Shown: piece by piece, positions 28,808 through 38,340 of the stretch
Position numbering within the stretch: position 1 is the first letter of the stretch
Layout of the letters: each line of letters begins with the position of its first letter
Assembly (NCBI GenBank): GCA_017304475.1
Contig: JAFKKV010000014.1
Location: 372,001 to 436,000 of the forward strand
Direction of reading: 5' to 3'
Origin: Hyphomicrobiales bacterium
GTDB lineage: Bacteria; Pseudomonadota; Alphaproteobacteria; Rhizobiales; Phreatobacteraceae
DNA length: 64,000 bases
Translations under genes and position numbers: made by a program
Notes under the pieces: model-generated
The model's database searches: none
What the model was told of the DNA's origin: nothing
What the model saw: only the letters and a program-made list of their open reading frames with translations

Positions 28808-29983
28808 ATGTCCGAGGAAGTCGTCATCGTCGGCGCCGCCCGCACGCCGGTCGGCTCGTTCAACGGCGCGCTCGCCAGTCTCCCTGCCCATGAATTGGGC
28901 GCGATCGCGATCAAGGCGGCGCTGGAGCGCGCCAAGGTGAAGCCGGAGGAGGTCGACGAGGTCGTGTTCGGCCAGATCCTCACCGCCGGCGAAGGCCAGA
29001 ACCCGGCCCGCCAGGCCGCGATCAAGGCCGGCATTCCCGCCGAGAAGACCGCCTGGGCCCTCAACCAGCTGTGCGGCTCGGGCCTGCGCACGGTCGCGAT
29101 CGGCATGCAGCAGATCGCCAATGGCGACGCCAAGATCATCGTCGCCGGTGGCCAGGAAAGCATGTCGATGGCGCCGCATGTCGCGCATCTGCGCAACGGC
29201 ACCAAGATGGGCTCGCTCGAAATGACCGATTCCATGCTGAAGGACGGCCTGATCGACGCCTTCCACGGCTACCACATGGGCATCACCGCCGAGAACGTCG
29301 CCGAGAAGTGGCAGATCACCAAGGACGAGCAGGATCGCTTCGCGGTGTCGTCGCAGAACAAGGCGGAAGCGGCCAGGAAGTCCGGCAAGTTCAAGGATGA
29401 GATCGTCCCGGTGACGATTTCCTCGCGCAAGGGCGACGTCATCGTCGACACCGACGAATATATTCGCGACGGCGCCAATATCGAAGCCATGGGCAAGCTC
29501 AGGCCCGCCTTCAAGAAGGACGGCACGGTCACCGCCGGCAATGCCTCCGGCATAAATGACGGCGCCGCCGCCATCGTGCTGATGACCCGGGCCGAGGCCG
29601 ACAAGCGCGGCCTGAAGGTGCTCGCCACCGTCAAGTCCTGGGCGACCGCCGGCGTCGATCCGGCGATCATGGGATCCGGCCCGATCCCGGCCTCGCGCAA
29701 GGCGCTCGAAAAGGCCGGCTGGACGGTGAAGGACCTCGACCTGGTCGAGGCCAACGAGGCCTTCGCGGCGCAGGCCATTGCCGTCAACAAGGACATGGGC
29801 TGGGATACCGACAAGGTCAACGTCAATGGCGGCGCCATTGCCATCGGCCATCCGATCGGTGCCTCCGGCGCCCGCGTCCTGGTGACCCTGCTCCACGAAA
29901 TGGAGAAGCGCGACGCCAAGAAGGGTCTCGCCACCCTGTGCATCGGCGGCGGCATGGGCGTTGCCCTCTGCGTCGAGCGCTGA
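28808..29983 (+). CDS. phaA: Acetyl-CoA acetyltransferase PhaA
   Basis: A 391-residue thiolase that condenses two acetyl-CoA to acetoacetyl-CoA for polyhydroxybutyrate. The nucleophile is C89 in [12 protein letters not shown], and the catalytic H348 ([14 protein letters not shown]) and C378 ([10 protein letters not shown]) are present. I chose the ATG at 28808, with AGGAGAA upstream. The frame is open further upstream, but that stretch does not look conserved. phaB follows on the same strand after 184 bases. Confidence 0.96.
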   Translation: MSEEVVIVGAARTPVGSFNGALASLPAHELGAIAIKAALERAKVKPEEVDEVVFGQILTAGEGQNPARQAAIKAGIPAEKTAWALNQLCGSGLRTVAIGMQQIANGDAKIIVAGGQESMSMAPHVAHLRNGTKMGSLEMTDSMLKDGLIDAFHGYHMGITAENVAEKWQITKDEQDRFAVSSQNKAEAARKSGKFKDEIVPVTISSRKGDVIVDTDEYIRDGANIEAMGKLRPAFKKDGTVTAGNASGINDGAAAIVLMTRAEADKRGLKVLATVKSWATAGVDPAIMGSGPIPASRKALEKAGWTVKDLDLVEANEAFAAQAIAVNKDMGWDTDKVNVNGGAIAIGHPIGASGARVLVTLLHEMEKRDAKKGLATLCIGGGMGVALCVER

Positions 29984-30167
29984 GCGCGACCGCGATTGCA
30001 GCGCGCTTCACGGCATGACGGGGGCGGCGACCGCCGCCCCTGGCGAAGCTTCATCTCCGGGTGAGGCACCAAAAAAAGAAACCGTCAAAAAACTGAAGAA
30101 AAACCTGGCACTGCGAGGCCGGGATCGGAAAACTGACCTTCCAAAACACCCACAGAGGGGACACACC

Positions 30168-30893
30168 ATGGCACGGGTCGCATTGGTTACCGGGGGAACG
30201 CGCGGCATCGGCGGCGCGATATCCAAGGCGTTGCAGGCGGCCGGCTACAAGGTCGCCGCCAACTATGCCGGCAATGACGAGGCCGCCGCCAAGTTCAAGG
30301 CGGAAACCGGCATTCCGGTGTTCAAATTCGATGTCGGCGACTTCGACGCCTCGGCGGCCGGCGTCGCGGCGATCGAAAAGGAGGTCGGCGGCATCGACGT
30401 GCTGGTCAACAATGCCGGCATCACCCGCGACGGCTTCTTCCACAAGATGACCAAGGACCAGTGGTCGGCGGTGATCCGGACCAATCTGGACAGCCTGTTC
30501 AACGTCACCCGGCCGGTCATCGACGGCATGCGCGCCCGCTCCTTCGGCCGCATCATCGTGATCTCCTCGATCAACGGTCAGAAGGGCCAGATGGGGCAGG
30601 TCAATTATTCCGCCTCCAAGGCCGGCGATATCGGCTTCGTCAAGGCGCTGGCCCAGGAAAACGCCAATAAGGGCATCACGGTTAACGCCATTTGCCCCGG
30701 CTATATCGGCACCGAGATGGTCGCCGCCATCGATCCGGAAGTGCTGAAGGCCAAGATCCTGCCGCAGATCCCGGTCGGCCGGCTCGGCGAGCCCGCCGAG
30801 ATCGCCCGCGCGGTGGCCTTCCTCGCCTCCGACGAAGGCGGCTTCATCACCGGTTCGACCTTGACCATCAATGGCGGCCAGTATTTCGCCTGA
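30168..30893 (+). CDS. phaB: Acetoacetyl-CoA reductase PhaB
   Basis: A 241-residue short-chain dehydrogenase. TGGTRGIG (8-15) is the NADPH-binding glycine motif, NNAG is at 81-84, and the active site includes S133/S134 with Y147 and K151 (YSASK). NLDSLFNVTRPVI and KAKILPQIPVGRLGEPAEIA are typical of PhaB. It reduces acetoacetyl-CoA to (R)-3-hydroxybutyryl-CoA. AGAGGGG precedes the ATG. No polymerase gene phaC is present in the window. Confidence 0.95.
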   Translation: MARVALVTGGTRGIGGAISKALQAAGYKVAANYAGNDEAAAKFKAETGIPVFKFDVGDFDASAAGVAAIEKEVGGIDVLVNNAGITRDGFFHKMTKDQWSAVIRTNLDSLFNVTRPVIDGMRARSFGRIIVISSINGQKGQMGQVNYSASKAGDIGFVKALAQENANKGITVNAICPGYIGTEMVAAIDPEVLKAKILPQIPVGRLGEPAEIARAVAFLASDEGGFITGSTLTINGGQYFA

Positions 30894-30918
30894 GCCGGGC
30901 GCGGGTGTGAGACAAACG

Positions 30919-30949
30919 AAAGGCCGGGCGCAGCGCCCGGCCTTTTTTT
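30919..30949 (+). terminator. Rho-independent terminator after phaB
   Basis: GGCCGGGC and its perfect complement GCCCGGCC form a stem with a 5-base loop, preceded by AAA and followed by seven T. It lies between convergent phaB and mutT, and works best for the phaB transcript. Confidence 0.93.
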
Positions 30950-30974
30950 GTCGGCTGCCCGGTTCGCTCCCGGG

Positions 30975-31394
30975 TCAGTCCCGTGCCTCGCCCAGGAGTT
31001 CGGTCAGGAACGGGATCAGCGGCTCGTCGGCCGCCGGCATGGCATAGTCGCGCAGCCGCCCGGGCTTCACCCAGGCGAGGCGCTGGCCTTCGCGGCCCTG
31101 GACGCTGCCCTGCCAGCGCCGGCACACCCATAGCGGCATGAACAGGTGGAAGCTGTCATAGGCGTGGCTCGCGAAGGTGAGCGGCGCCAGGCACGGTTCC
31201 TCGACGGTGATGCCGAGCTCCTCGTTGAGCTCGCGGATCAGTGTCTCCTCCGGCCGCTCGCCCGGCTCCAGCTTGCCCCCGGGAAATTCCCACAGGCCGG
31301 CCAGCGCCTTGCCCGCGGGCCGCTCGGCGAGCAGGACCCGGTTGTCCTGGTCGACCAGCGCGCAGGCGACCACAAAGACGAGCTTGAGGGTCAT
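30975..31394 (-). CDS. mutT: Nudix hydrolase, 8-oxo-dGTP diphosphatase type
   Basis: A 139-residue protein. The complete Nudix box GGKLEPGERPEETLIRELNEELGI occupies residues 39-62 and fits GX5EX7REUXEEXGU. FVVACALVDQDNRVLLAERP and LAGLWEFPGG match MutT. It sanitises oxidised nucleotides. I chose the ATG at 31394 rather than 31448. It is 22 bases after argJ on the same strand, a pairing common in Rhizobiales. Confidence 0.9.
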   Translation of the reverse strand: MTLKLVFVVACALVDQDNRVLLAERPAGKALAGLWEFPGGKLEPGERPEETLIRELNEELGITVEEPCLAPLTFASHAYDSFHLFMPLWVCRRWQGSVQGREGQRLAWVKPGRLRDYAMPAADEPLIPFLTELLGEARD

Positions 31395-31416
31395 CGGATC
31401 GACCGCCCGGGATTGG

Positions 31417-32667
31417 TCACGACCGGTAGTCGCCATTGATGGCGACATAGTCCTTGGTCAGGTCGCAGGTCATCACCTTGGCGGTGCCGCGCCCGAGCCC
31501 GAGATCGGCGGTCAGCACGATCACGTCCTCGCGCATCACCTTGCTCGCGGCGGCCTCGTCATAGGCCGGGTCGCGTTCGCCCAGATGGGCCACGCGGACA
31601 TCGCCGAAGGAGATCGACAGCTTGTCGCGCTCGGCCGGCTCGCCGGCCTTGCCGACCGCCATCACCACGCGGCCCCAATTGGCGTCCTCTCCGGCGATCG
31701 CGGTCTTGACCAGGGGCGAGTCGGCGATCGACTTGGCCACCTTGAAGGCCGAGGCGTTCGACACCGCGCCCTTGACCACCACATGGACCAGCTTGCGGGC
31801 GCCCTCGCCGTCGCGGGCGACCTGTTCGGCGAGATCGGCCAGCACGGCGTCGAGCGCCTTCTTGAAGCCGGCGAGCCGGCGGTCGCCGGCGGTCGCGATG
31901 CGCGGCGCACCGCGCGCCTCGGCGGCCCCGGTCGCGAACAGCATGAGCGTGTCGGAGGTCGAGGTGTCGCTGTCGACGGTTACCGTGTTGAAGGTCGTCT
32001 TGACCCCCTTGGCGAGCAGCGCCTGCAGCGCCTCGGCGGCGATCGGCGCATCGGTGAACACAAAGGACAGCATGGTCGCCATGTCGGGGGCGATCATGCC
32101 GGCGCCCTTGGCCATGCCGTTGATCGTCACCGTCGCGTCGCCGAGCCGGGCTGTGGCGGTGGCGACCTTCGGAAAGGTGTCGGTGGTCATGATGGCGCGC
32201 GCCGCGTCCATCCAGCCGCCGGGCTTGCCCGCCGCGAAAGTCCGGTCGAGCACGCCTTCATATTTGTTGGCGTCGAGCGGCTCGCCGATCACGCCGGTGG
32301 AGGCCAGGAACACTTCGCTCTGCTTGCAGCCGGCGGCCTTGGCCGCGATCTTGGCGGTCAGGGCGACGGAATCACGCCCCTTCTTACCGGTAAAGGCATT
32401 GGCATTGCCGGAATTCACCACCAGCGCCCGCGCCGTGCCGCCGCCGAGATTCGCCCGGCACCAGTCGACCGGAGCGGAGGGGCATTTCGACCGGGTGAAC
32501 ACGCCGGCGACCGTGGTGCCGGCGGCCAGTCCCACCGCCAGCACGTCGGTGCGCCCGCTATAACGGATGCCGGCTTCGGCGGTGGCCAGCGTCACGCCGT
32601 CGATGGCGGGAAGCGTCGGCACCGTCTTCGGCGCGAGCGGCGACACGGGAGGCACGAATTTGGCCAT
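31417..32667 (-). CDS. argJ: Bifunctional ornithine acetyltransferase / N-acetylglutamate synthase
   Basis: A 416-residue precursor of normal length. The self-cleavage site and nucleophile are at T198 in [14 protein letters not shown], splitting the protein into alpha and beta chains. [11 protein letters not shown] (84-94) and [12 protein letters not shown] are family motifs, as is the final ending AINGDYRS. It recycles the acetyl group between N-acetylornithine and glutamate in arginine synthesis. It is probably cotranscribed with mutT. Confidence 0.96.
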   Translation of the reverse strand: MAKFVPPVSPLAPKTVPTLPAIDGVTLATAEAGIRYSGRTDVLAVGLAAGTTVAGVFTRSKCPSAPVDWCRANLGGGTARALVVNSGNANAFTGKKGRDSVALTAKIAAKAAGCKQSEVFLASTGVIGEPLDANKYEGVLDRTFAAGKPGGWMDAARAIMTTDTFPKVATATARLGDATVTINGMAKGAGMIAPDMATMLSFVFTDAPIAAEALQALLAKGVKTTFNTVTVDSDTSTSDTLMLFATGAAEARGAPRIATAGDRRLAGFKKALDAVLADLAEQVARDGEGARKLVHVVVKGAVSNASAFKVAKSIADSPLVKTAIAGEDANWGRVVMAVGKAGEPAERDKLSISFGDVRVAHLGERDPAYDEAAASKVMREDVIVLTADLGLGRGTAKVMTCDLTKDYVAINGDYRS

Positions 32668-32781
32668 GGCATTTCCTCGGGTGCAGGCTTGCTGTTCGGT
32701 CCAAGCCCTTAGCGGATCGCACGGATCGCGAAAAGCAGGATGACAGCCGGACAGGGGTGCGATCGCGCGATCATTGCGGCG

Positions 32782-33618
32782 CTAGAGAATGCGGCCGCGC
32801 GCGCGCCAGATCGCGGCGTTGAGCTCGCCGCCGAGCACGAAGATGGCGGCGAGATAATAGAGGAAGACCAGCGCCACCATGCCGGAGGCGAGGCCCGCAT
32901 AGGTGTTCACATAGTTCTGCACGAAGCTTGCGATATAGCTGCCGAACATGGCGCCGCCGATCAGCCAGAGCACCAGGGTGACGACGATGCCCGGCAGCAC
33001 GTCCATGAAGCGCCGCCGGCCCGCCGGCAGGAACAGGTGCACGATGGTCAGCGCGACGATCAGCACCAGCGAGGCCGCGGCGACCCGGATGAACAGGACG
33101 ATCCAGCCGAAGGGCGCGAGCCAGGGCGCATGGCGCACCGCCGTCTGCCAGAGCAGCGGCCCGAGCACGACCAGGAAGGCGACCGCCAGCAGCGCCACCG
33201 CGCCGACCAGCACATAACCGATCGATTCGAGCCGGCACATGTACCACCAGCGCATTTCGCGCACGTCATAGGAGCGGTTCAGGCCGACCCGCAGGGCCTC
33301 CACGCCGTTCGACGAAAAATAGACCGAGAGCAGCACGCCGAAGGTCAGGATGTCGGTCCGGAACGTGGTCAGCACGGTGCTCAGTTCGTGCGCGATGGGC
33401 CGCGCGACCGTCTCGGGCCAGGCCTCGAACAGGAGCTCGGTCACCGTATCGGCATAGGCCTTGGAGCCGAACAGGCCGGCGAGCGCCGTCACCACGATCA
33501 GGAAGGGGAACAGCGACATCAGCCCATTGAGCGCGATATGGCTGGAAATCGCCCAGCCGTCATCCTCGAGAAACTGTTCGCAGGCTTCCCAGGCGATCTT
33601 CGCCGCGCTGATGATCAT
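32782..33618 (-). CDS. YihY/virulence factor BrkB family membrane protein
   Basis: A 278-residue inner membrane protein with about six hydrophobic helices. The N-terminal part DDGWAISSHIALNGLMSLFPFL is the YihY signature region (split here at residue 20), and VYFSSNGVEALRVGLNRSYDV matches as well. The role is not established; older RNase BN annotation is wrong for this family. I chose the ATG at 33618 because the longer frame to 33768 reads through the promoter region of the divergent methyltransferase. Confidence 0.88.
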   Translation of the reverse strand: MIISAAKIAWEACEQFLEDDGWAISSHIALNGLMSLFPFLIVVTALAGLFGSKAYADTVTELLFEAWPETVARPIAHELSTVLTTFRTDILTFGVLLSVYFSSNGVEALRVGLNRSYDVREMRWWYMCRLESIGYVLVGAVALLAVAFLVVLGPLLWQTAVRHAPWLAPFGWIVLFIRVAAASLVLIVALTIVHLFLPAGRRRFMDVLPGIVVTLVLWLIGGAMFGSYIASFVQNYVNTYAGLASGMVALVFLYYLAAIFVLGGELNAAIWRARGRIL

Positions 33619-33758
33619 TCCAAGACCCCGGTGGCTGGTCCGCTGCGACTGATGCGGGAAACGCGCGCGATCGGCAAGAGGTTGCGGCGCGGGCGTGGCG
33701 CCGCACCGATATGGCCGGGTTGTTTGACCCGGGCGCGTCGAGCCGCCATATCCCCGCC

Positions 33759-34655
33759 ATGACCGCACCGCGCCAGTTCGACCCTGCCCTTCTCGACCAG
33801 CGTCGGCGCCGCGCCGCGCAAGGCGAACCCGCCGACTTTCTCATGCGCCATGTCGCCGACGACCTGGCCGACCGGCTGGCCTTGGTGCAGCGGGAATTCG
33901 TCCGGGTCGCCGATCTCGGCTCGCCGACCGATGCCATTCGCCTCAACCTCGCCGCCCGCGGGCTGGCCATGCCGATCGGCACCGAGAGCGTGCCGGCTCT
34001 GGCCTCGCGCCGCGCCGCGCCGGTGCTGGTGTGCCACCCGGACATGCCCCCCTTCGCCTCCGGCAGTCTCGACCTGATCGTCTCGGGGCTCGCCTTGCAA
34101 CTGGTCGACGACCTGCCCGGTGTCTTCGTGCAGGTGCGCCGGGCGTTGAAACCCGACGGCCTGTTCCTGGCCAGCCTGCTCGGCGGCGACACCTTGACCG
34201 AGCTGCGCCAGGCCTTCGCGGAGGCCGAGAGCGAGGTCGAGGGCGGCATCAGCCCGCGCGTCGCGCCCTTTGCCGATGTCCGCGACATCGGCGGCCTGCT
34301 GCAGCGCGCCGGCTTCGCCCTGCCGGTGACCGATACAGACCGGCTGACGGTGCGCTATGGCGACGTCTTCGGCCTGATGCGCGACCTGCGCGCCATGGCC
34401 GCGGCCAATCCCCTGGTCGACCGCCGCCGCACGCCGCTGAGGCGCGCGACCCTCCTGCGCATGGCCGAGATCTATCACCAGCGCTTCGCCGACCCGGACG
34501 GGCGCATTCGCGCCACCTTCCAGATCATCACCCTGTCCGGCTGGGGGCCGCACGAGAGCCAGCAGAAGCCGCTGAAGCCCGGCTCGGCCAAGGCCAGGCT
34601 CGCCGACGCCCTGAAGGCGGTCGAGCTGCCCGCGGGCGACAAGCCGGGCGATTGA
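33759..34655 (+). CDS. Methyltransferase-fold protein, NDUFAF5/BioC-like
   Basis: A 298-residue class I SAM-dependent methyltransferase-fold protein. LVQREFVRVADLGSPT holds a weakened motif I, and SLDLIVSGLALQLVDDLPGVF with RRALKPDGLFLASLLGG are the usual post-motif segments. The overall pattern (FDPALLDQRRRRAA at the start, LRDLRAMAAANPLVDRRR later) resembles the mitochondrial complex I assembly factor NDUFAF5, whose human member hydroxylates an arginine of a complex I subunit. I chose the ATG at 33759 over 33711. The assignment to this branch is from memory of the family. Confidence 0.75.
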   Translation: MTAPRQFDPALLDQRRRRAAQGEPADFLMRHVADDLADRLALVQREFVRVADLGSPTDAIRLNLAARGLAMPIGTESVPALASRRAAPVLVCHPDMPPFASGSLDLIVSGLALQLVDDLPGVFVQVRRALKPDGLFLASLLGGDTLTELRQAFAEAESEVEGGISPRVAPFADVRDIGGLLQRAGFALPVTDTDRLTVRYGDVFGLMRDLRAMAAANPLVDRRRTPLRRATLLRMAEIYHQRFADPDGRIRATFQIITLSGWGPHESQQKPLKPGSAKARLADALKAVELPAGDKPGD

Positions 34656-34729
34656 ACGGCTCGACAGAGCCGCGTCGCACGCCCTACTGTCGCGGCCCCA
34701 TTGCAGCATCAGAGATCGGGACGACGTCC

Positions 34730-35236
34730 ATGGACATGACAGGTTCGCAGCGCATCGAGGCTCCGCGCGAGGTCGTCTGGGAAGCGCTCAACGACCCCGA
34801 AGTGCTGAAGCAATGCATTCCCGGCTGCCAGAGCATGGAGCGCAACGGCGACAACGGCTTCAACGCCAAGGCGGTCCTGAAGATCGGCCCGGTCAAGGCC
34901 TCCTTCTCCGGCTCGGTGACGCTCTCCGACATCGACCCGCCGAACGGCTATACCATTTCCGGTGAAGGCAATGGCGGCGTCGCCGGCATGGCCAAGGGCG
35001 GCGCCACCGTGAGGCTCGAATCCGAAAGCGAGACGGTCACCGTCCTGCATTACGACGTGAAGAGCCAGATTTCCGGCAAGATCGCCCAGCTCGGCTCGCG
35101 CCTGATCGACGCCACCGCCAAGAAGCTCGCCGGCGAATTCTTCGAGAGCTTCGGCAAGGTCGTCGCGCCGCCGGCCGAAGGCGAGCAGCCGGCCGACGAA
35201 AAGAAGAAGTGGTGGAGCTGGAAGAAGAAAGCCTGA
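34730..35236 (+). CDS. CoxG-like SRPBCC protein
   Basis: A 168-residue protein of the carbon monoxide dehydrogenase subunit G (CoxG) family. It has the SRPBCC opening MDMTGSQRIEAPREVVWEAL, the helix-grip region VLKQCIPGCQSME, and a Lys/Trp-rich C-terminal tail (EKKKWWSWKKKA) that may bind membrane, as proposed for CoxG. No molybdenum hydroxylase subunits are adjacent, so the partner is not shown. Many Rhizobiales carry such solitary paralogues. Confidence 0.85.
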   Translation: MDMTGSQRIEAPREVVWEALNDPEVLKQCIPGCQSMERNGDNGFNAKAVLKIGPVKASFSGSVTLSDIDPPNGYTISGEGNGGVAGMAKGGATVRLESESETVTVLHYDVKSQISGKIAQLGSRLIDATAKKLAGEFFESFGKVVAPPAEGEQPADEKKKWWSWKKKA

Positions 35237-35264
35237 ACGCCATCGGACGCCGGGCGACGGCCGC

Positions 35265-35717
35265 CTATTCGGCCCGCCGCTCGATCGCCTCCATATCGGC
35301 ATCCGACAGGCCGAAATGGTGGCCGATCTCATGCACCAGCACATGGGCGATGACGGCGCCCAGCGTCTCGTCGTGCTCGGCCCAGTAATCCAGGATCGGC
35401 CGGCGGTAGAGCCAGATCATATTGGGCATGGCGGCGGTCAGCTGTTCCGAACGGAACGGCAGGCCGATGCCCTGGAACAGCCCGAGCAGATCGAAATCGG
35501 TCTCGGCCTCCATTTCCTTGAGCACTTCCTCGGTCGGGAAGTCGTCGACCTGGATCACCAGCCCGGCGCAGAGCTTGCGGAAATCCTCCGGCAGCCGCGC
35601 ATAGGCGTCATGGGCAATCGCCTCGAAGGTTTCGAGATCGGGTGCCTTGAGGGCGGCGAGCTGGTCACGGGTCAGGGTCATGGATGCCGGTTCGGGGATG
35701 TGGGGTGGGGCGCTCAT
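35265..35717 (-). CDS. Zincin-like metallopeptidase family protein
   Basis: A 150-residue protein with the zinc motif HEIGHHFGLSD at residues 129-139 (HExxH plus Asp), characteristic of the short bacterial metallopeptidase family once called DUF1025. IWLYRRPILDYW lies just before, as usual. The enzyme is small and has no signal peptide. Substrates are unknown. Its ATG overlaps the stop codon of the upstream 83-residue gene, so the pair is translationally coupled. Confidence 0.9.
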   Translation of the reverse strand: MSAPPHIPEPASMTLTRDQLAALKAPDLETFEAIAHDAYARLPEDFRKLCAGLVIQVDDFPTEEVLKEMEAETDFDLLGLFQGIGLPFRSEQLTAAMPNMIWLYRRPILDYWAEHDETLGAVIAHVLVHEIGHHFGLSDADMEAIERRAE

Positions 35718-35965
35718 CGCAGATAGGTCAGGTAGAGGTAGATCAGGCAGCCGATCGCGCCGATGACAGCCAGCCCCCGGCCGAGCCGCTTGCCCCAGAT
35801 CTCCGCCGGGTCCGTGCTCTCACCCTTGGCGGCGAAGAAATCGGCGCCGCGCTGCAGCGCGGAGCCGAGCAGAGGCGCGGAATCGCGATGGGTGCGCTCC
35901 AGGATGCGCGCCGCCTCCTCCTGCCTCTCGCGGTCCTGCCGGCTGCGGTGATCGTCCTGTGCCAT
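35714..35965 (-). CDS. Small membrane protein, 83 residues
   Basis: I do not recognise a named family. MAQDDHRSRQDRERQEEAAR is a charged helical N-terminus, and a single hydrophobic helix closes the protein (LAVIGAIGCLIYLYLTYLR, residues 65-83), so it should be a tail-anchored membrane protein. The start at 35965 is the best fit; the frame is open further but that part is unlike a protein. It overlaps the metallopeptidase gene (ATGA) and forms an operon with it. Confidence 0.6.
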   Translation of the reverse strand: MAQDDHRSRQDRERQEEAARILERTHRDSAPLLGSALQRGADFFAAKGESTDPAEIWGKRLGRGLAVIGAIGCLIYLYLTYLR

Positions 35966-36077
35966 GGCCCCGAGTCTAGGCGATTTCCGCGCCAGAGGAA
36001 GAGCTTGCTTTGCCGCACGGCCGGCAAGGGATTGGTATGATCTGGCCGCTATCATCGGCCCCAAACGGGAGATTTCG

Positions 36078-36329
36078 ATGATCCTGAAGCTCGCTTCGAC
36101 CGCCATGCTCGCCACCCTGGCTCTCGCAAGCCCCGCCGCGGCCGGGTTCTGGGGCCCATCCTATGACGCGCCGGTGGTCTATCGGCCGATCGTCACGCCG
36201 CAGGTCTATTATTTCCAGCCTGCCCAGGTCGTCGAGGTCCTGCCGCCGCGCCATGTCAGGCGGGCCCATGCCTGCCGGCAGGTGGCCCGCCACCACGGCC
36301 AGCCGCGCGCCATGCGGCGCTGCCGCTGA
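36078..36329 (+). CDS. Small secreted basic protein, 83 residues
   Basis: The signal peptide MILKLASTAMLATLALASPAAA ends near residue 22 (split: hydrophobic 4-17, A-x-A at 20-22), followed by a Tyr/Val/Pro-rich stretch (YDAPVVYRPIVTPQVYYF) and a His/Arg-rich basic tail with two Cys. GGGAG lies upstream of the ATG. It is probably periplasmic or cell-surface. I do not recognise the family and assign no function. Confidence 0.65.
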   Translation: MILKLASTAMLATLALASPAAAGFWGPSYDAPVVYRPIVTPQVYYFQPAQVVEVLPPRHVRRAHACRQVARHHGQPRAMRRCR

Positions 36330-36332
36330 CCC

Positions 36333-37484
36333 TCAGTCGTCGAGCCCGACGATCGCGCGGGCGAAATCCTTGGCCGCGAAGGGCTCGAGATCGTCGACGC
36401 CTTCGCCGACGCCGATGAAATGCACCGGCAGGCCGAACCGGGCCGCCACCGCCACCAGAATGCCGCCGCGCGCCGTGCCGTCGAGCTTGGTCATGGCGAG
36501 CCCGGTGACGCCGGCGCTGCGGCCGAACACTTCGACCTGGGTCAGCGCGTTCTGGCCGGTCGTCGCATCCAGCACGAGCAGCACCGAATGGGGCGCCGAT
36601 GCGTCGATCTTGCGGATGACCCTGAGCACCTTTTCCAGCTCCGCCATCAGCTCGGTCTTGTTCTGCAGGCGGCCGGCGGTGTCGAGGATCAGCACGTCGG
36701 TGCCGGCATCCTGCGCCGCCTTCATCGCGTCGAACACCAGGCCCGCGGCATCCGAGCCCTGATCGCGCGCGACAACCGGCGAGCCGGTGCGCTCGCCCCA
36801 GATCTTCAGCTGCTCGATCGCCGCCGCGCGGAACGTGTCGCCGGCGGCCAGCATGACCGATTTGCCCTCGGCGCGGAATTTCGCCGCGAGCTTGCCGATG
36901 GTCGTGGTCTTGCCGGAACCATTGACGCCCACCACCAGGACCACGAAGGGCCGCTTGGCGCCGTCGACCACCAGTGGCCGCGCCACCGGCTCGAGCACCT
37001 TCTCGATTTCCGCGGAGAGCACGGCGCGCACCTCGTCCGGCGCGACATCCTTGCCGAACCGGCCCTTGGCAAGGGCCTCAGTGATCTTGGCCGCCGTATC
37101 GACGCCGAGATCGGCCTGGATCAGCAGGTCTTCCAGCTCCTCCAGCGTCGAACCGTCGAGCTTGCGCTTGGTGAACAGGTCGGTGACGCCACGGCCGAGC
37201 TTGGACGAGGTGCGCGAGAGCCCGTCCCTGAGCCGCTGCCACCATTTCTTCTTCGGCTCGTTCTGCAGGCCGGCCGGCGGCGCGGCGGGCGTCGGCGGCG
37301 GCTCGGCGGCGGCAGGAACCAGCGGCACGGCTTCGGCCGGAGTGGCGTCGACCGGCGGTGCTGGCTGGACCGTCGCGGCCTCGGCGATCGCCGGCGGCAG
37401 GCTCTCGACCGTCTCGTCGCGTCCGAACAGCCGCTTGAAGAAGCCGGTCTTCTTCGGCTCGCTGGACTTCGGTTCATCCACCAT
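36333..37484 (-). CDS. ftsY: Signal recognition particle receptor FtsY
   Basis: A 383-residue SRP GTPase. The N-terminal region is acidic/Pro-Ala-rich and low in conservation (A domain, to about residue 85). The four-helix N domain follows, and the G domain has P-loop GVNGSGKTTTIGKLA near residue 190 and DTAGR plus TKLDGTARGG near the end. It docks ribosome-nascent chain complexes at the membrane. It converges with the small secreted gene, three bases apart, and diverges from the pseudouridine synthase gene. Confidence 0.96.
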   Translation of the reverse strand: MVDEPKSSEPKKTGFFKRLFGRDETVESLPPAIAEAATVQPAPPVDATPAEAVPLVPAAAEPPPTPAAPPAGLQNEPKKKWWQRLRDGLSRTSSKLGRGVTDLFTKRKLDGSTLEELEDLLIQADLGVDTAAKITEALAKGRFGKDVAPDEVRAVLSAEIEKVLEPVARPLVVDGAKRPFVVLVVGVNGSGKTTTIGKLAAKFRAEGKSVMLAAGDTFRAAAIEQLKIWGERTGSPVVARDQGSDAAGLVFDAMKAAQDAGTDVLILDTAGRLQNKTELMAELEKVLRVIRKIDASAPHSVLLVLDATTGQNALTQVEVFGRSAGVTGLAMTKLDGTARGGILVAVAARFGLPVHFIGVGEGVDDLEPFAAKDFARAIVGLDD

Positions 37485-37614
37485 GGTCAGGCGATCTCTG
37501 TCTCGGCCGATGTCGGGCCCGCGTCATATCCGGGGGTCATCATGCGGGATCCCGGACATGTCGGGTCCCGGCCATGTTGACTCAAGGTACCCCTTAGGGC
37601 GATCGGTGACGCCG

Positions 37615-38340
37615 ATGCAAGCGCAGAACCCGCAGACCCCGCCCTTCCCCGCCGTCGACGACCCGCTCGGGCTGCAAGCCCGGCTGATCCATCGCGACGC
37701 GATGATGCTTGTTATCGACAAGCCCGCCGGACTGCCGGTGCACAAGGGCCCCGGCGGCGGCGCCAATCTCGCCGACCATCTCGGCGCGCTGCGCTTCGGC
37801 CTGCCGCGCGATCCCGAGCTTGCCCACCGCCTCGACAAGGAAACCGCCGGCTGCCTGGTGCTCGGCCGCCATCGCAAGGCGCTGGCCAGGCTCGCCGATC
37901 TGTTCAAGGCCAACCAGGTCAAGAAGACCTATTGGGCGGTGGTGGCGGGCGGGCCGGCCGCCGACGAAGGCACGATCGCGCTCGCCATGGGCCCGCGCGA
38001 TCCGAAACGCGGCTGGTGGATGAAGGTCGACCCGAAAGGCCAGCCGGCGATCACCCATTTCCGGGTGCTCGGCCGCGCCGAAGGCCAAACCTGGCTGGCG
38101 CTCGAGCCGGTGACCGGCCGCACCCACCAATTGCGCCTGCATTGCCAGGCCTCGGGCTTCCCGATCCTCGGCGATCCCATCTATGGCGATGCCCCGCGCC
38201 ATGGCGGCCCGGGCCTGCATCTCCTGGCCCGGTCGATCATCGTGCCCTTCGACCCCAAGAAGCCGCCGATCGAGGCGACCGCCGAGGTGCCGCCGCATAT
38301 GCGGGCAGCGCTCGCCGCTTGCGGCTGGAGCGACCGATGA
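37615..38340 (+). CDS. RluA family pseudouridine synthase
   Basis: A 241-residue synthase. The catalytic Asp is D74 in AHRLDKETAGCLVLGR. Other family segments are LVIDKPAGLPVHKG (about 32-45), KTYWAVV and EPVTGRTHQLRLH. There is no S4 domain, so it resembles the short RluA/TruC-type enzymes; the modified position (rRNA or tRNA) cannot be told. Its stop overlaps the ATG of the kinase-like gene (ATGA). Confidence 0.92.
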   Translation: MQAQNPQTPPFPAVDDPLGLQARLIHRDAMMLVIDKPAGLPVHKGPGGGANLADHLGALRFGLPRDPELAHRLDKETAGCLVLGRHRKALARLADLFKANQVKKTYWAVVAGGPAADEGTIALAMGPRDPKRGWWMKVDPKGQPAITHFRVLGRAEGQTWLALEPVTGRTHQLRLHCQASGFPILGDPIYGDAPRHGGPGLHLLARSIIVPFDPKKPPIEATAEVPPHMRAALAACGWSDR

